Of a stretch of 64,000 nucleotides of DNA, positions 46,162-59,190 are shown in pieces. Position numbers and translations under genes: made by a program. The stretch comes from Rattus norvegicus (taxonomy: Eukaryota; Chordata; Mammalia; Rodentia; Muridae). Position 1 is the stretch's first letter. Each line of letters starts with the position of its first letter. Location of the stretch: the NCBI RefSeq assembly GCF_036323735.1, contig NC_086025.1, positions 106,858,188 to 106,922,187 of the forward strand. The letters run 5' to 3'. The notes under the pieces are model-generated. The model saw nothing but the letters and a program-made list of their open reading frames with translations. It was not told where the DNA came from and did no database searches.

Positions 46162-46705
46162 GTACTTAATCTTTGGGACATTCTGGTTAAAAAACAAAGA
46201 ACCCTTGTAGTGGGCTATTCTCCCCTCTATTGTTCTGCTCGGTGCCTCGGTTTATCTGATCTGGCACAGGGAGTTGTTACCAGCCTCCATTTGAGCCCAC
46301 CAAGAAGCCAACAGTACACAGAAGGTGCATCCATGGCCAAGCAGACTCACTGAGAGCTGGCTGCTTGTCCTGTTCCCCTGCACGCCAAACAAAGCAGCGG
46401 GTGCATGCAGCCATGGGTCAGACTCTGACTAGAAAGAGCTTCAGTCTAGCCCAGGGGCCAGTTTAGCCTCTCAGCTAGCTTGAACAGTGTTCACAAAATC
46501 AGGCCATAGAAACATGTTTACCAGTGTGGAATGCCCAGGAAACAATGCCCATTTCTGTTATTCTTCACCTAGAAGCACACCTGGATTTCATCTTGTTTAG
46601 AAGGTTGTCTAGGGTTAAAGGTGGAAATAATACATTGTAAAACTTGAATCATTGTAGTCATAGTTTACCATAACCAATTATTGACACCGTTTTTCCACTT
46701 TTAAG

Positions 46706-46818
46706 ATATATTACCAAAGAAGATTTTAGCTAGTAAGTACCTGAAAATGCTCAAAGAGAAGAGGGAGGAAGAGGACGATGATGACGATGGTAGCGACCTT
46801 GGTGAAGTGCCGGCTTAG
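46706..46818 (+). CDS. Chrac1: Chrac1 coding exon 3, residues 92-128 and stop
   Basis: After the acceptor CACTTTTAAG the exon completes the split aspartate codon and encodes Ile-Leu-Pro-Lys-Lys-Ile-Leu-Ala-Ser-Lys-Tyr-Leu-Lys-Met-Leu-Lys, the C-terminal histone-fold helix. An acidic tail (Glu-Glu-Glu-Asp-Asp-Asp-Asp-Asp) and Gly-Ser-Asp-Leu-Gly-Glu-Val-Pro-Ala follow, with stop TAG at 46,816-46,818. An acidic tail is a family feature, but its end differs from the human one, which is rich in Asp/Asn and ends near Glu-Ala-Asp-Ser. The total is 128 residues, close to the 131 of human. Confidence 0.96.
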
Positions 46819-47255
46819 GCCAGCAAGAAGAGCTCTCAGCGAGTCCCGTGAGCACACACAAGGACACACTAGCAGCTGCGAAGTGGAGGGACTGCAGCGT
46901 TGTCTCAGACTTGCAACTTGTTGCATTCGCTCTTTCAGTGGGAAGGACTAGACAGCAGCCTCCTCCACAGGCCCTTCAGTCACCTCGTCTCCCACTAGGA
47001 GAGTCCTGGGCAGATGGCACTGCTCTGGCTTTGGGTACAGCAGCACATACCACTGATCACACTGAACTTGCAGGAAGACCCAGGAAGCTCCATGTCAGCT
47101 GCATAGTCTTGTGGACAGACACTCTGTTCTCACAAACAGCTGCATGCATACTGTGCTGCCTTTGATTTTCTTTTTAAAAATGGACTATGCAGTTTTATTG
47201 TATGGAGATTTGCTCTTCTTTTTCCATTAAAGGTCTGTATGTATTTTACAGTAAC
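46819..47255 (+). terminator. Chrac1: Chrac1 3'UTR and poly(A) signal
   Basis: Unique, repeat-free sequence follows the stop codon. ATTAAA at 47,226-47,231, about 400 nt after the stop, is the likely polyadenylation signal. It is followed by U/GU-rich sequence (GTCTGTATGTATTTT), with cleavage expected around 47,245-47,255. The following ~200 bases hold no recognised element, and a hAT-like rodent repeat starts at about 47,480. Confidence 0.75.
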
Positions 47256-47479
47256 ATGCTTTATTGAAGTGGTTTTCAGTTCTTTGACATTTCACGGCGA
47301 GCATCTGGCTGGGATGCGATGCAGGTAGAATATGTGCTTAGTACGCACATGACCCTGGGACTGCTCTCAGCACCACAGCAAACAGCAGCAACAATAAGTA
47401 GCTGCCTCATCTCCTGAGAAGAGCCCCGGCTCATCCATCAATCACATGCAGTTGAAGCAGCCGTCCTCAGTGTGTCTTA

Positions 47480-47850
47480 AGAGTTCCTATAGCTGTGATG
47501 AGACACCATGACCAAAAAGCAAGTTGGGGAGAAAGAGGTTTACTCAGTTTGCACTCCCACATCAATGTTCATCACCAAACCAAGTCAGGACAGGAACTCA
47601 AACAGGGCAGTAAACTGGAGGCAGGAGCTGACGCAGAGGCCACATGTGTATCTATGTATATGCTTCTTACTGGCTTGCTCAGTCTGTTTTCTAAGAGAAC
47701 CTAGAGCCACAAACCACATTGGGCTTGGCCCTGCCCCACTGATCACTAATTGAGAAAATGGCTTACCTCTGGATCTCATGGAAGAAGAAGTTCATCAACT
47801 GAGGCTCCTTCTCTTGCTTGAATCAAACTGACACAACCAGCCAGTCCACT
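47480..47850 (+). repeat. Rodent hAT-like nonautonomous element
   Basis: TATAGCTGTGATGAGACACC, ACCATGACCAAAAAGCAAGT, CACTAATTGAGAAAATGGCT and the end CAAACTGACACAACCAGCC are in the order of a common rodent repeat. It fills much of the Chrac1-Ago2 gap. Confidence 0.7.
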
Positions 47851-47939
47851 GTGTAAGGGTATTAGACAAGCTGGGCATTGGGGACATTTCTCATTTTTTG
47901 TCTTATATATATCCAGTAGAATCATCTTATGGCCTATAA

Positions 47940-48320
47940 AACTAGACAAACAGTTTTATTTTTGTGTTTTAGTCTTGCTGTATAGAACCCTTGCTGGCCT
48001 GGTACTTGTGATCCTGCCTCAGCTTCCCCAAATAATCAGGGATAAGGGCGTGCCAGTCCTGTTGGCTGTTAATTTGTAGTTTGTTACAAATCAATACACG
48101 GACCACCCGTGGGTAGTATTTCCATGCTACCCATAGTTAATCTCTGCCCCTTACCTGCTAAGGACCACTATTTTCTCTCTCTCCTCTTCACTGGCTCACC
48201 CTGTAAGCCCTAGCTGGCCTAGAACTCTTTGTAGACCAGCTGGACTGGCTTTGAATTCAGAGATCTCCCACTCTGCCTCTGAGTGCTAGGATTAAAGGCA
48301 GCAAAATCCTCTCTGCCTAC
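47940..48320 (-). repeat. Two B1-related SINEs, reverse
   Basis: A diverged copy spans about 47,955-48,060 (GCTGGCCTGGTACTTGTGAT). A second, at 48,195-48,305, contains GTGCTAGGATTAAAGGCAGC. Confidence 0.7.
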
Positions 48321-48324
48321 TTTG

Positions 48325-49015
48325 CTACATCTGTTTTTTAAAATGATTTAAAATGAGCCACTTCAAAATCCACTTTTTGGTGTACAGATTTGGTCATGTG
48401 CAATCACGTGACCACTATTAAGAACAGTTCTAGCACCCTCTTGAAAAATCTCTTGCCATCATCTCCATCCCTCCCCATGTTACCCTGGCAACCAGTGAAC
48501 TGCCCTCTGCTCTGTTCACCCAGTCTCTTTCTACGGGGACAAAGCATTGCGGCTGTGATCACAGGTTTGACAGGACTTTTCTGCCATCTTGTTCCATTCA
48601 TCTTAGGGACTCTCAGTTGCCTGGGCATTCTCAGCCGACCTCTCCATCTCTCCAGCACCATCTGCACACTTCTCTCTCAGGCACACGGGTCAAAATCAGT
48701 CTGGAGAGAGGCCTCCACGGACTGGAGAGCTATCTATACATTGTTTACCCTGCTCAGGAGAGAGCAGGCAAACAAATGAATCGGAACTCAGTTCTCACAC
48801 CTCACACCACAATGTTCTGTCTGTGGGGCTCATCCACCACAAGTCCTTGGGTGGTGTAGAGCTCTAGGAGCCAGTCATCCTCCTTAGGGCACAGCCCTGG
48901 GCTCTGCAGAACAGGACCCACCCCCTGGGGAAGGTACACTGCCAGGAAACTGGACTCTGCCTGTACATTTGACAGCACTCTCCGGGGGACAGTGAATAAC
49001 TGGACACCTTCAGAA
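48325..49015. other. Chrac1-Ago2 convergent intergenic gap, unique part
   Basis: Unique sequence downstream of both genes' poly(A) signals, with no recognised element. Confidence 0.45.
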
Positions 49016-49050
49016 TAGGCAGCTGTAAATACAAGGAATTTTATTTTATT
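49015..49050 (-). terminator. Ago2: Ago2 distal poly(A) signal (overlapping AATAAA pair)
   Basis: Two overlapping AATAAA hexamers read on the minus strand (plus-strand TTTATT at 49,045-49,050 and 49,040-49,045). Cleavage would fall near 49,015-49,030, followed by GGTGTCC. The position coincides with the edge of the repeat-free block, supporting it as the distal end of the Ago2 transcript. Confidence 0.6.
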
Positions 49051-51106
49051 TCTTGCTGACATACTATGCGGCAAAACAAATCGACACCATACAAAATAAC
49101 TTTATAAAATATCATTCACATCATATATCAGATTTACAGCATTCTGTGCATGTTAAGGGGCTACATGAGGTGGGAGGAAAAAAAAAAACACTATTCCAAA
49201 CCTTTAGTGTTAGTTTATACACACAGTAAGAACAACAACATAAGTAGCTGTTAGGTTTCCCATGGATTTATTGCAAAAATAGTGCAAACTATTTAACCTA
49301 GGAAGCTGTGAAAACAGACTAGAAAGGACCCAGCTAAGCTTAATCAGGACAGGAGACGTGCAGTGTCTGAGCATCCGGCTTTCTTCACCAGCTGAGCTGT
49401 CCTGTCCATGCAGACTGCCCGACCAGGTCAGTGTGGCTGAGTGCTGAGAGAGAAAGCTGCGAAGGCCGCCACCTCCAGGCCAGGCTGCCAGTGTCTTTAG
49501 GGTCATGCTACTTCCTCAATGGACATCCATGAGGTCTGTGTGTAAAAATTAAGATGCCACAACTTTGCAATGGAGGTACCCACCCTTAGGTGATATGGAG
49601 AAGGGAATCGAAGCAGCATGAACACAAAAGATCTCAATGGCACGGCCCGCTGAGAAGCGAAGTACCCTTTTCCTCAGGTATGCTTGGGGAAAGATTCCTA
49701 ATGGAGGATGACCTTTAGAACCACATACTGTAGGGGCGAGAAAACAAGGATACTAACTTTTTAGGTTTTTCTTCCAACAGACTACTAGGGTCCAAAAAGC
49801 ATAATACCGGAACAAAATAAAGTAAAACATAACGATACATAGAAAAGCAAAACAAAACAAAACTAAAAAATCCAAATGCAGCACGCGCAGGTCTTGACTT
49901 GAGGTACCCATGTAATTTCATCACCTGCCCAAAGTACACGTTAGGTTAAAAGAAAATGCTTCCGGCAAGCCAGTTGTAGGGCATTGATTACAGAGAAAGT
50001 GCAACAGCTCTGAGCTTCATATTCATATGCAGCATACTAGAGGGGGATTTATTCTATAAAATATAGCTTAAGTGTCAACCTGATGGAAGGTTAAAAAAAC
50101 AAAAACAAAACCCACACACATCTATAACTAGAATCATCTCTTTTTTTCTTGTTTTCCTTTTTTGAGATCCTACAAAGGGAAGGGGTGGGGAGCAGAGAAA
50201 GGAGGGGGCAGGGCTCCCCAGATCACCTTTTGGAGGTCTACCACCAAGTACAGTTGGTTCTCTCCTAAAATCCAGAGATCTCTTCAAAAGACTAAAACTA
50301 TATACTACAGGAAAGACCCCTAAAACTTTGATCTCTTATTGGTATAAAATCAAATTCATAAAACTCCAAAATATTATGTTGCCTCCAAAGAATTATGGCA
50401 GAAAAGGCTGCCGTAGTAGGAAAAGTTGTAAACGGCCAACTATAAAGGCATGAAAAGCCATCCATCTCCGATCTATTTCCTTACCAGTCAGACCTCGGGC
50501 TGCCGCAGAACACGCATCCTCCCCGCCTCTGGCCTGGCCTCCAGACAGCCTCGAGCTTGCCCCCGCCTCTGCTCCTGGCGTTAAGCACCTTCACCGTGCA
50601 AACCAGGAGATGGGCTCGACAACAGTCCATTTGCTGTTTATGAAAGAAAGTCTTATAGAAAACATGCCAAAGAAGAGAGACACAGGCAGCTGAAAGAGCA
50701 CAAAGTACTTGGGGGTCCGTTTTCGGGGTTGCCCCTTCAAATGGCACAGAAATAAAGTGACAGCTGTGAATACATGCACAAACCAGCTGGGGTCTGGGAT
50801 GTGACATTTGCTCTAGGACACATTTCCCCGGTTCCCAGAGAGGGCAGGTTAGGATCCCAGCGCACTGTAGCAGTTGGATGGAATACTTGTGTGGTCAGTT
50901 GGGCTCCCCATTTGCAAGAGAAAATGACTATTCTGAATCTTGGAAATGCATTAGGGTTAACAGAAAAGGCACAAAATAAATAAAAATTATTAAAGAAACG
51001 GAAATGATGTTTTCAAGTTTCATGTGGAGTTAGTTATGTCCCACTGTTTGGTTACTTTTTCCAATTTAATTTGACAGACTTACTTAATAGCACCCAACTA
51101 TTTAAC

Positions 51107-51114
51107 TGAGGTAG
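51107..51114 (-). promoter_or_regulatory. Ago2: let-7 8-mer seed match in Ago2 3'UTR
   Basis: The minus-strand mRNA reads CTACCTCA, a perfect 8-mer match to the let-7/miR-98 seed with the A1 position. It lies deep in the 3'UTR, so it would act only in the long isoform. A 7-mer version (CTACCTC) occurs at 54,758-54,764. The match is seen directly; function is inferred. Confidence 0.4.
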
Positions 51115-54100
51115 ATCCACATTGTAAAGAAAGCTGGGTCCCCTCTATTTTACCTCAAGATTGAAGATGCTTTTACCCAAACACAACTCTGTTGTAATCT
51201 ATGCAGAAGCAATGGCAGCTGGCAGTAACTGCAGAGAGCTTGGCCGATGAGCAGGGTGGCGAAAGCTATGCCCCAACTGTGCTCGCAGCAGTCGAGGCTC
51301 ATCTCAGAGCAGAGAGGAATCAGACATTTGAAGATAAGCCTGCAAAGGTCTCCAGATAGACTGCCACAGAAACGCACAGGATTGGTTTCATCAAGCCACC
51401 TGGGAGAGCTCAGGCGAGAGGGAGAGTAAATAACCCTGGTAACGGCCCCTTTTCACTCCACTCTTCACTCCCCACTCTTCACTCCGGAGGGAACACGTTA
51501 GAGTTAGGGTTGAGCATCTTGACAGTTGAAACTCTGTTTTGTTTGTTTGTTTGTTTTTTGCATACTCTGAAATGCACAAATTCACTATCTGATTAAGGCT
51601 TAGTTTCAGGCGACATCACTACTGGTATTGTGCAAGGCCTGCGCATCCTCACGACTCAGACTGGTATCAAACCAAAGACAATGACATGAAGCCTCAGAAT
51701 TGGGTTTAGCAGATACTATAATTTTATAATTAATTATACAATCCATGTAGCAAATGAAAAATTATACAGATGGGCCAAGGGTTATAAATAATAGTTTACA
51801 CAGAAACTGTCAATTTACAACACAGCACTGTGTGGTTTCTAAACCGCAAGCACAAGACGTCATCACACAGATCCACTGCACAGGTACAGACAGGTCCATG
51901 ACATACAGAGTACCACCTGAAACAGGCCTTGGTAGCCGCTCCACTTCTCAGAAAGTAGCAAATGGTAAATGGATGGAATACATTTTGGTTCAAAATGTCT
52001 TCTGAAACGTTTGAGTGTGGGAGGAAATTAAGACTGGGGTAGGAGCCACTGGGGAACTTCTGAATTCATTTTTGGTTCTTTCTCAATTATTTTATAAAAA
52101 TAAAATAAAACTAGAAAATTTGATAAAACCAAGGGTTAAAACCCCTCAAAATACATATTAGGCAGGCAATCTGAAGTGGAACGGGAGGTAAGAGGGTCGA
52201 GATTCGGGGCTATGGTCTCTTCCTGTATTTATGAGGCAGTAGCTGAATTGTTGCACAGAAACTTACAATTATTCTCTTACATTTTTTTAAATACTCACTT
52301 GCCTCTACAATTATAAAACATGAATTCATAACGTTATCAACTATACTGAAATTCCCTCTCTCAAACTCATGACTCAGATTTTAATTTAATGCTGAATTGT
52401 ACCCTCTTGGAGTTTAATCACATAGGTCTATTTGGCTTTGAAGAGGAACCAAATTTGCTAAATGTGTTATCCGTCTGCAGTCTGCACAGGCAACGGCCTT
52501 TTCTATGCAATTAAAAAAAAAAAAAAAAACAGAAAAACCAGACTGGACTACTTCCCCTGTTGAAACCAACCAAAGCAATGGCTTGACAGGGAGGAAGGAT
52601 TTTATTAGACTAGGCACCATCCCTGACTTGAGAAGGTCAGAGATGAAAGTCACACCATGGGCACGTCAAAGCTGGAGTCCTATGTTTTCGGTGTAAGCGA
52701 CACCACACCCAAGCGAGCAGTCTCCCCCAGTGTCATAGGACAGAGTAAGTAACAATGGAGTAACAACAACAGAAAAGCACTCCAAAACATTAGGACCAAG
52801 TAGCACCTTAGGCCCGAGGACTTCACACTCGATTCACAAAGACATGATTCCAATTCCCTCTAAGTCTACTTCCACTAGAACACACGGTCTCGCTGAGGGG
52901 CAGCAAACACAAGGCCAGCAAGTAGCCTTTGCCAGTGCCTGACCAAACCCCAGCAGAGGTGCAACTGCACTTCAGGGCACAGAGAACCCAGGATAGGACT
53001 GTGTTTCCACAGCCGCAGGCTACAAGGTGGCATCACAGTCTGCAAGAAAGAGTGAGGGCTCGCGGAGCTTCTAGGTAGGGTCACCTAACAACCAGCCCAG
53101 CATGATTCTGAAGGGACACCGAAAACAGACTTTCAAGAGGAAGGGCGGGCTGAGGCCACCTGCTGTGCAGGATGTGTCACAACCTGGAGTGGCCATTACA
53201 ACCTGTACAGTTTCTGCTTTCTGTCCCGTTTGAGTACTCACTCTGCTGATGGCTGCTGTGGGTGCTCTTGTGACCTCACTGATGTCCCAGAGCTTGAAGA
53301 TGCAGGAGAACTGAATGAAAAGGGCCTCCGCCACCTACTGGCTGGTGGCACAGGGAAGAGATACGGTCCTTAAAGATGCTTTACCTCTAAATGAATTCAA
53401 ATAAAGGCAGCTCTAAGCAAAGCAGGAGCTCGTTCAGCCTTTTAGCCCTCAGGAATGGAGAAACTAGAACTGCCAGGCCTTTGGAAGGTTTCAGTGTTCT
53501 CACTTCCACCAGTAGAAAGAAGTGTTAGCTGAACACTGCAGTGGCCAGGGCTCCTGCTGGTTTGGTATCCTTCACAAGCCTCTTGAGTGGGGAGGCTGCC
53601 TGCCTCTGTGCTGGTGCCCTGAGGCTGTGGCTTACACCACCACACCTGGGTGTCACCCTAAGCATAACATATGTAGCACCCTTTGCTTCCTGGGATTTTC
53701 AAATCCCAGCCAAATCAGAGTCCTAAGTAACCCTCCATGCCTCCGGTTCTCCACACAGAGAAATATATGTGAGGGATTCTAGGGGTACTGAGCTGTCCAA
53801 GTCGAAAGAATGGAAGATGTCAACCCCCACCCACGCAATACTACAACGGGGTGGGGGTTAGGGCACAGAGATAACCTAGAGAAGAGTGCCCTGCCCTGCC
53901 CAGCCAGTACCCAGGCACCTGCCTCATGACACGGTCCATCTGCCCCTCAGGCTTCCCTAACCCAACTAATGGAGGGATCTAGGATCGTATGCTGACTTCC
54001 CAAGGAAACTTTAGGAGGAGGGAGCCCGAGGGGATACAGGTGGAACCATGGTGTAAAAGGATGACCTTCTGGACAGCAAAGTGGACAACCACAGGACAGC

Positions 54101-54939
54101 TGGTCAGAGGCGGTGGGTCCCCATGACAAATCTGTTAAGTTAGACCTGCACTGCCAAGACTAGAGGGAACTTCTCCTCAAGCAGAGTCCACTGCTCCTTC
54201 CAAACGGAGCACGGAGCCTTCCGTCCTTCACTTTCACAAGGGTCCCAAGGTCAGCTATGCCTGCGCTATCTGAATCCATGAATCCATGCAACTGCTTAAA
54301 TACATTATCTGCACAAGAGTCGGTGTTTAAGCACCTTTATGAGTTTATAGTGTATAAAAAGGGAGGAGAGAGCAGGGAAGCCACTTTCAATCCATTCATA
54401 AGCAAAGCAGGGTTAAAGATGCCTTCTTACATTATTAAATAGGAAAGCAAAACCAGGCAGGAACAGACTATCCCCAGGCTCAGCCACGGGTGGCTCTGCA
54501 CAGCCACGCCCACCAGCGTGGAGGGTGTGTGCTCCCCATGCAGAGAAGCCCCCTCCACCAGCCTCTTGGATGCTAGAATCTTGTAGCTGGGTGGTGCTGA
54601 GGAGAGCCGCCGCCCCAGGTCACAGTATGGCACACACGTTTTCAAGCCGGAACCGAACAGAGGCGTTCACAACTCAGTTTATTCAGGCGATATTTTGGCT
54701 ATATTCAGTGTGGATAGCGATGATGCTTCAGAGCAAACACAAATCTATGAGAAGTCAGAGGTAGCTTTTATGCATCTGTCTAAAAGGTTTTAGAAACCAC
54801 CTTCTGTAGTGATTTGGCTAAGCCGATACATTCAACTTGAGACAAATAAAATGGCTGAACAAATCCAAAGACACAAGGTGAGGGCTCTGCAATGGCACTG
54901 ACACTCATACTCTCACACTCACACACACTCACAACACTC

Positions 54940-54940
<1 letters not shown>

Positions 54941-54996
<56 letters not shown>
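54941..54996. repeat. (CT)n tract in Ago2 3'UTR
   Basis: 28 uninterrupted CT dinucleotides, read as (GA)n in the Ago2 mRNA. A short CA-rich run precedes it. Confidence 0.95.
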
Positions 54997-55000
<4 letters not shown>

Positions 55001-58000
55001 GTTTGAGTGTGATAATTCCTTTTGTTTCAGACACTGGGTACCCTGACCACAGACAGTTCATGTGGGGCTAAACAGAACACGTACTTCGATCCCAGCAGGC
55101 TCACAAGGCATGAAGGGCTGCACCAGGCTTCAGGTCTCCCATGGATGGACCACAAATGACAGTCTGACAAAGCAGTGATCACAGCTTTAAGTTGAAGGCT
55201 GGCCCACGAATGCTGCAATGGCCTGTTAACACCGACTGGGCTATTCATATGCTGTCCAAGCTCACAAAGACCACACAGAACGAGATTGACATGCTTTGGG
55301 GGGCAGGCCTTGCAGATCACAAGAAAATTAAATTAAACAGACCAAAGTGTCACAAAGACTCCTAACTAATATGTTAGTTAACATTCAAGCCTTCAGGTCT
55401 CGAAGAGCATGCTGTCCTGTATAGAGGGGGAGAACTTCTGGTCAGAGTGAGAGACAAGGCTAGCCCACAATGCTCGAGAGAATAGAGCCCAGTCCGCACA
55501 CTCTAGCATATTAATACTGAAATGTGTGTTGGGAATCGCAGAAGTGAGGCAATGTCCCACATCTACATCACTCTTGCCACTGTGAATCTGTTTACAATCA
55601 CTTCAAATGAGTACAGCAGATAGGGAGTTGGACACAAGAAAGAAAACTGTCAACACTCAGTGCAACTTACAGGAGTCAGCATGCTTACAACAGGGCGCTC
55701 ATGACAAGAGTTGCATGTGCTCTGTCTATAGTGAGCCAGCCAGCATGGGTACTGCAGGGAAGGGCTTAGAACATAAACAAATGTCTGTATTCACAAGTGA
55801 GGCGTATGAACACCAAGGAGTGTCGCGTCTACTCGGGCACATTCCTTATCCCATGGGTGTGAAAGATGAGTCAGGGAGAGGTCACAGAAAGGTTGCTTAT
55901 GGCTTGTCTGGGGCCACCGGATTGTCCACTGTCTGCGTAGCAAAATGCCCATGGAAAAAATCCTTGTAACAACCCAAGAGGTCAGGGCTACGCTAAAGGA
56001 CCCTGAAGGCTCCTGTGACTGACCAGTGCTACCACCACAGGGACGACCAAGAGAAGCCACCCAGCCCTAAGGCCTCCTGGACACTCAGGGGTCCCCAGCT
56101 GCATGACTCGGGGGCTGGTCTACCCTTAACACATTGTATCAAATATAGAATTTGATTGAAAAACTGCTTGTAAAAATAAAATTCAAATCACCCTGCAGAT
56201 CAATGCAAAAGCATACTGCTGCATCTATAGGAAAAACAATTCATCCAGAAAAACTACATCTGTGGCTTCCAAAAATAAAGCATTAGCAAGCCTGAAGGTA
56301 AACATTGGGTCATATATAAAAGTGGGGGGAAATAGTCTCTACCATGTCCATCAGGTACCACATGCATTGGGATAGCCAGTCAGCTAAGTCAAACCAGAGC
56401 AGGAGAGGAAAAAAAAATAAATACAACATTTGCATTTAAAAACAACAAAATACAAGACAACGGAAAGAAAAAAACCCAAAAACCCACCCAACCCCACTGC
56501 AGGGGCTGTCTTTCTATCAAGCGCTCAGTAACAGGTAAACATCAGGAATACAGGTGTTGGGCCAGCTGCAGACAGCACGGAGCTAGCAGTCTCCCCACTG
56601 GCAGTGCCCTGTGGCCTGGAGGCCAGCAAGCGGGTGGGTGTGAGGAGTGGCCAAGAGGCCAAATCTGGAGAAGGCAGAGCAGACCCAAAGTGGTATCAAG
56701 TGTGCATGTGAGGATTTCCCCAAATGGGAGAATGAAGCCAAAACCAAACAGCCGCTCTCCAGAAGTACAGGTGTGCTCGGTTTCAGAATCAGTGGGGACT
56801 AGGACAATCTAGGCTTATAACACGCAGTGACGAGGGTAGGAGTTTTGCTAGTATCACTAAGGGCTAATCTACAGAATGGGGCCTCGATGTCTCCCTAGAG
56901 TTTCCCATCGCTTCATCAGCATGGGGGGAGAAGGGAGGGGACACGACCTGCTGCATGGTGTACACAGTGGTAAAGGAATGGAAGTCATGATGGGTTTTTA
57001 AGAGTGAGTATCTTACATTGTACTAGGAAGAGTGCCACTGTGAGAGAGTCTAATTGGGTAGCCTCTCTTAAAGAGACAGGCACGTCCTAGTTTTCCTTCC
57101 AAATGGATACAGAGCACAACAACATAATCACATTCAGTTTGCTTAAAGCAAGGCACACCTTACTTAACAGTGGGGTTGGGAACACAGCTAGCACGTGGGC
57201 AGTCTTCAAACTTGGCCAGGTGTCACCTCAGGAGATAACGGCACCTGTCACCAGTCTTGGGTACAGGTGCGGCAAAAAAAAAAAAAAAAAAGCTGGCGCC
57301 TGCAGAAGGTAGCTGAACTGCTACCACACTGAGGTCTCACACGGTCTCAGAATGAATGGTGATAATAAGGGGAGGGCAGAAGTTGGGGGAACAATTATTT
57401 ACCTGAGAAACTGGAACTATAGCCATTCACAAGCTCTGCGCCATCAGACACGTGGACGATGTGCATCTAACTCAATTAGGACATTTGGTCTGGGGGTACA
57501 TTTCATATTAAAAGTGTCACAAGTAAGCATGGGCTACTACAGAAAGTCCTTTCTGCAAGTACTTTGGCCCATCAGAAAAGAAAACTTATCCTTCAAGATG
57601 ATCAAAACAAAACTTCCAGCTCAGATTTTCCCCCCAGCCCACAAGTGTTCCTCCGTGTGAGAGCTCTCATAGGGCTTCCTTCCTGTTCCCCTGGCATCAT
57701 GGGGGACGGCCTAAGAAAGCCCACAGAGCCATGGTGGTGGGTGGGTGGGGGTGGCCTCAAACACAGATACCCAGCTGGCTGCAAGGGCCAGGTCCAAGAA
57801 GCTGGCAGCAGGCCTGAGACTCTGCACTCTAAAAACTCACTTGCATGACTAAGATCCCGTGGCAAGGGGCTGAAGCCACACCTTAGGAACCCATGGTTCT
57901 AAGAATGGCTGAAAACCATCTCAGATTCTAAAAGTTCACTAGTTTAACCAGTTCTCCAGCCTGACCATGTTAGGTGAGCTGAGTGTTTTTATATCCTTTC

Positions 58001-59190
58001 GGAAACAGTTTGAGAAAGTGCCACTTGCCAATGGGATAGCAGGCAGTCCCAGTGCTTCTTAGACTAGGGGTCTGTCACTTTAAAAGATTTCTAAAGACAC
58101 AGCAAGAAGAGACTACTGTCATTAGTAAGACACCCACATGCATACACAGACGCACACCTGCTGAGGGCGTGACTTCCCAGGTGACTGCGCCCGCCCTTCC
58201 CACCAGCCCCAGTGCAGACGGGTGAAGGGGTAAAGGTGGTACTGTGTCCTCTAGCATGAGGTGCCACAGCTGGGGGAGAGGGTGGGCACCCTCCCCCCAC
58301 CGCAGGGTCAGAGGTAAATGACGCAGAGCTGGGGGATGAGGGCCGTCAGCAGGGGCAGAAAAAACCCACAGAGCACAAAGCAGCACAGAAGAGAAGGCTC
58401 GTCTCCTTCCGGGAACTTGTCTGTGGAACGGACCGGATGCTCACGCAGCTTCGGTACAAGCACAAAAAGCCCCACAGGACACATACTCAGAGGTGGCTGC
58501 TGCCATTTGCAGAGCCACTCGTAGTGGCCCCTCAGTTCAATGGTCTCTAGGCTGGCAAACCCACATTGGGGCCCAGAAGCAAGCCACACCCAGAGCAAGT
58601 CCGTGCCTTCCCTGCTGGCCTTGCCCACCGTCAGCTCCTCGGCATGTTCCAGTCCTACCTGCCAATCCCATGCCGGCAGAGCCACTGTGAGCAGCTCTCT
58701 CTCCACTTCAGTGCATAGATCCTATGAAACCCACCTTCCATAACTGCACATAGCTGAGAGCAGTGCACGCTTACGTGAACTTGTTTCCCAGCCATGGGAG
58801 AATAAATAAATTCCACTTGTGCTTCATCAGCTGAGCGACACACACGGACGAGGCAGGGAGGACGGCAGATTACTGGCAAGCACACTGTCCTTCCCAGAGG
58901 TACAGGCTACACAGTCCACACTGGGGGTGGGGAGGGAAGAAGGAGGCATCGCTGTTACGTGAAGCCAGGTGCATATTCCTCTACTTAAGCACTAAAAGCC
59001 ACAAGAGGTGGACTGTCTCCAGGCTCCACAGCTCCTGGTACGTGAAGCAGGTCACAAGAAGCGCCCCTCGTCAACAAAAGGGAAACAGCATCTACCTACC
59101 ACATTAATACTGCAAACCAGATACATATATTCTTCTCTTACATTAAAGACATAACAGTGAAAAAGGATTGTACTGTATCTATCACCACAG

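Larger units (their letters stand above)
43740..47255 (+). other. Chrac1: Chrac1 gene (complete)
   Basis: This compact plus-strand gene has three coding exons (43,878-44,024; 46,035-46,161; 46,706-46,818), introns of 2.0 kb and 0.54 kb, and about 0.43 kb of 3'UTR ending at an ATTAAA signal. It encodes a 128-residue histone-fold protein matching CHRAC1 (CHRAC-15). The gene lies between Trappc9 (minus, to the left) and Ago2 (minus, converging from the right), as in human. The 5' end is approximate. Confidence 0.95.
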
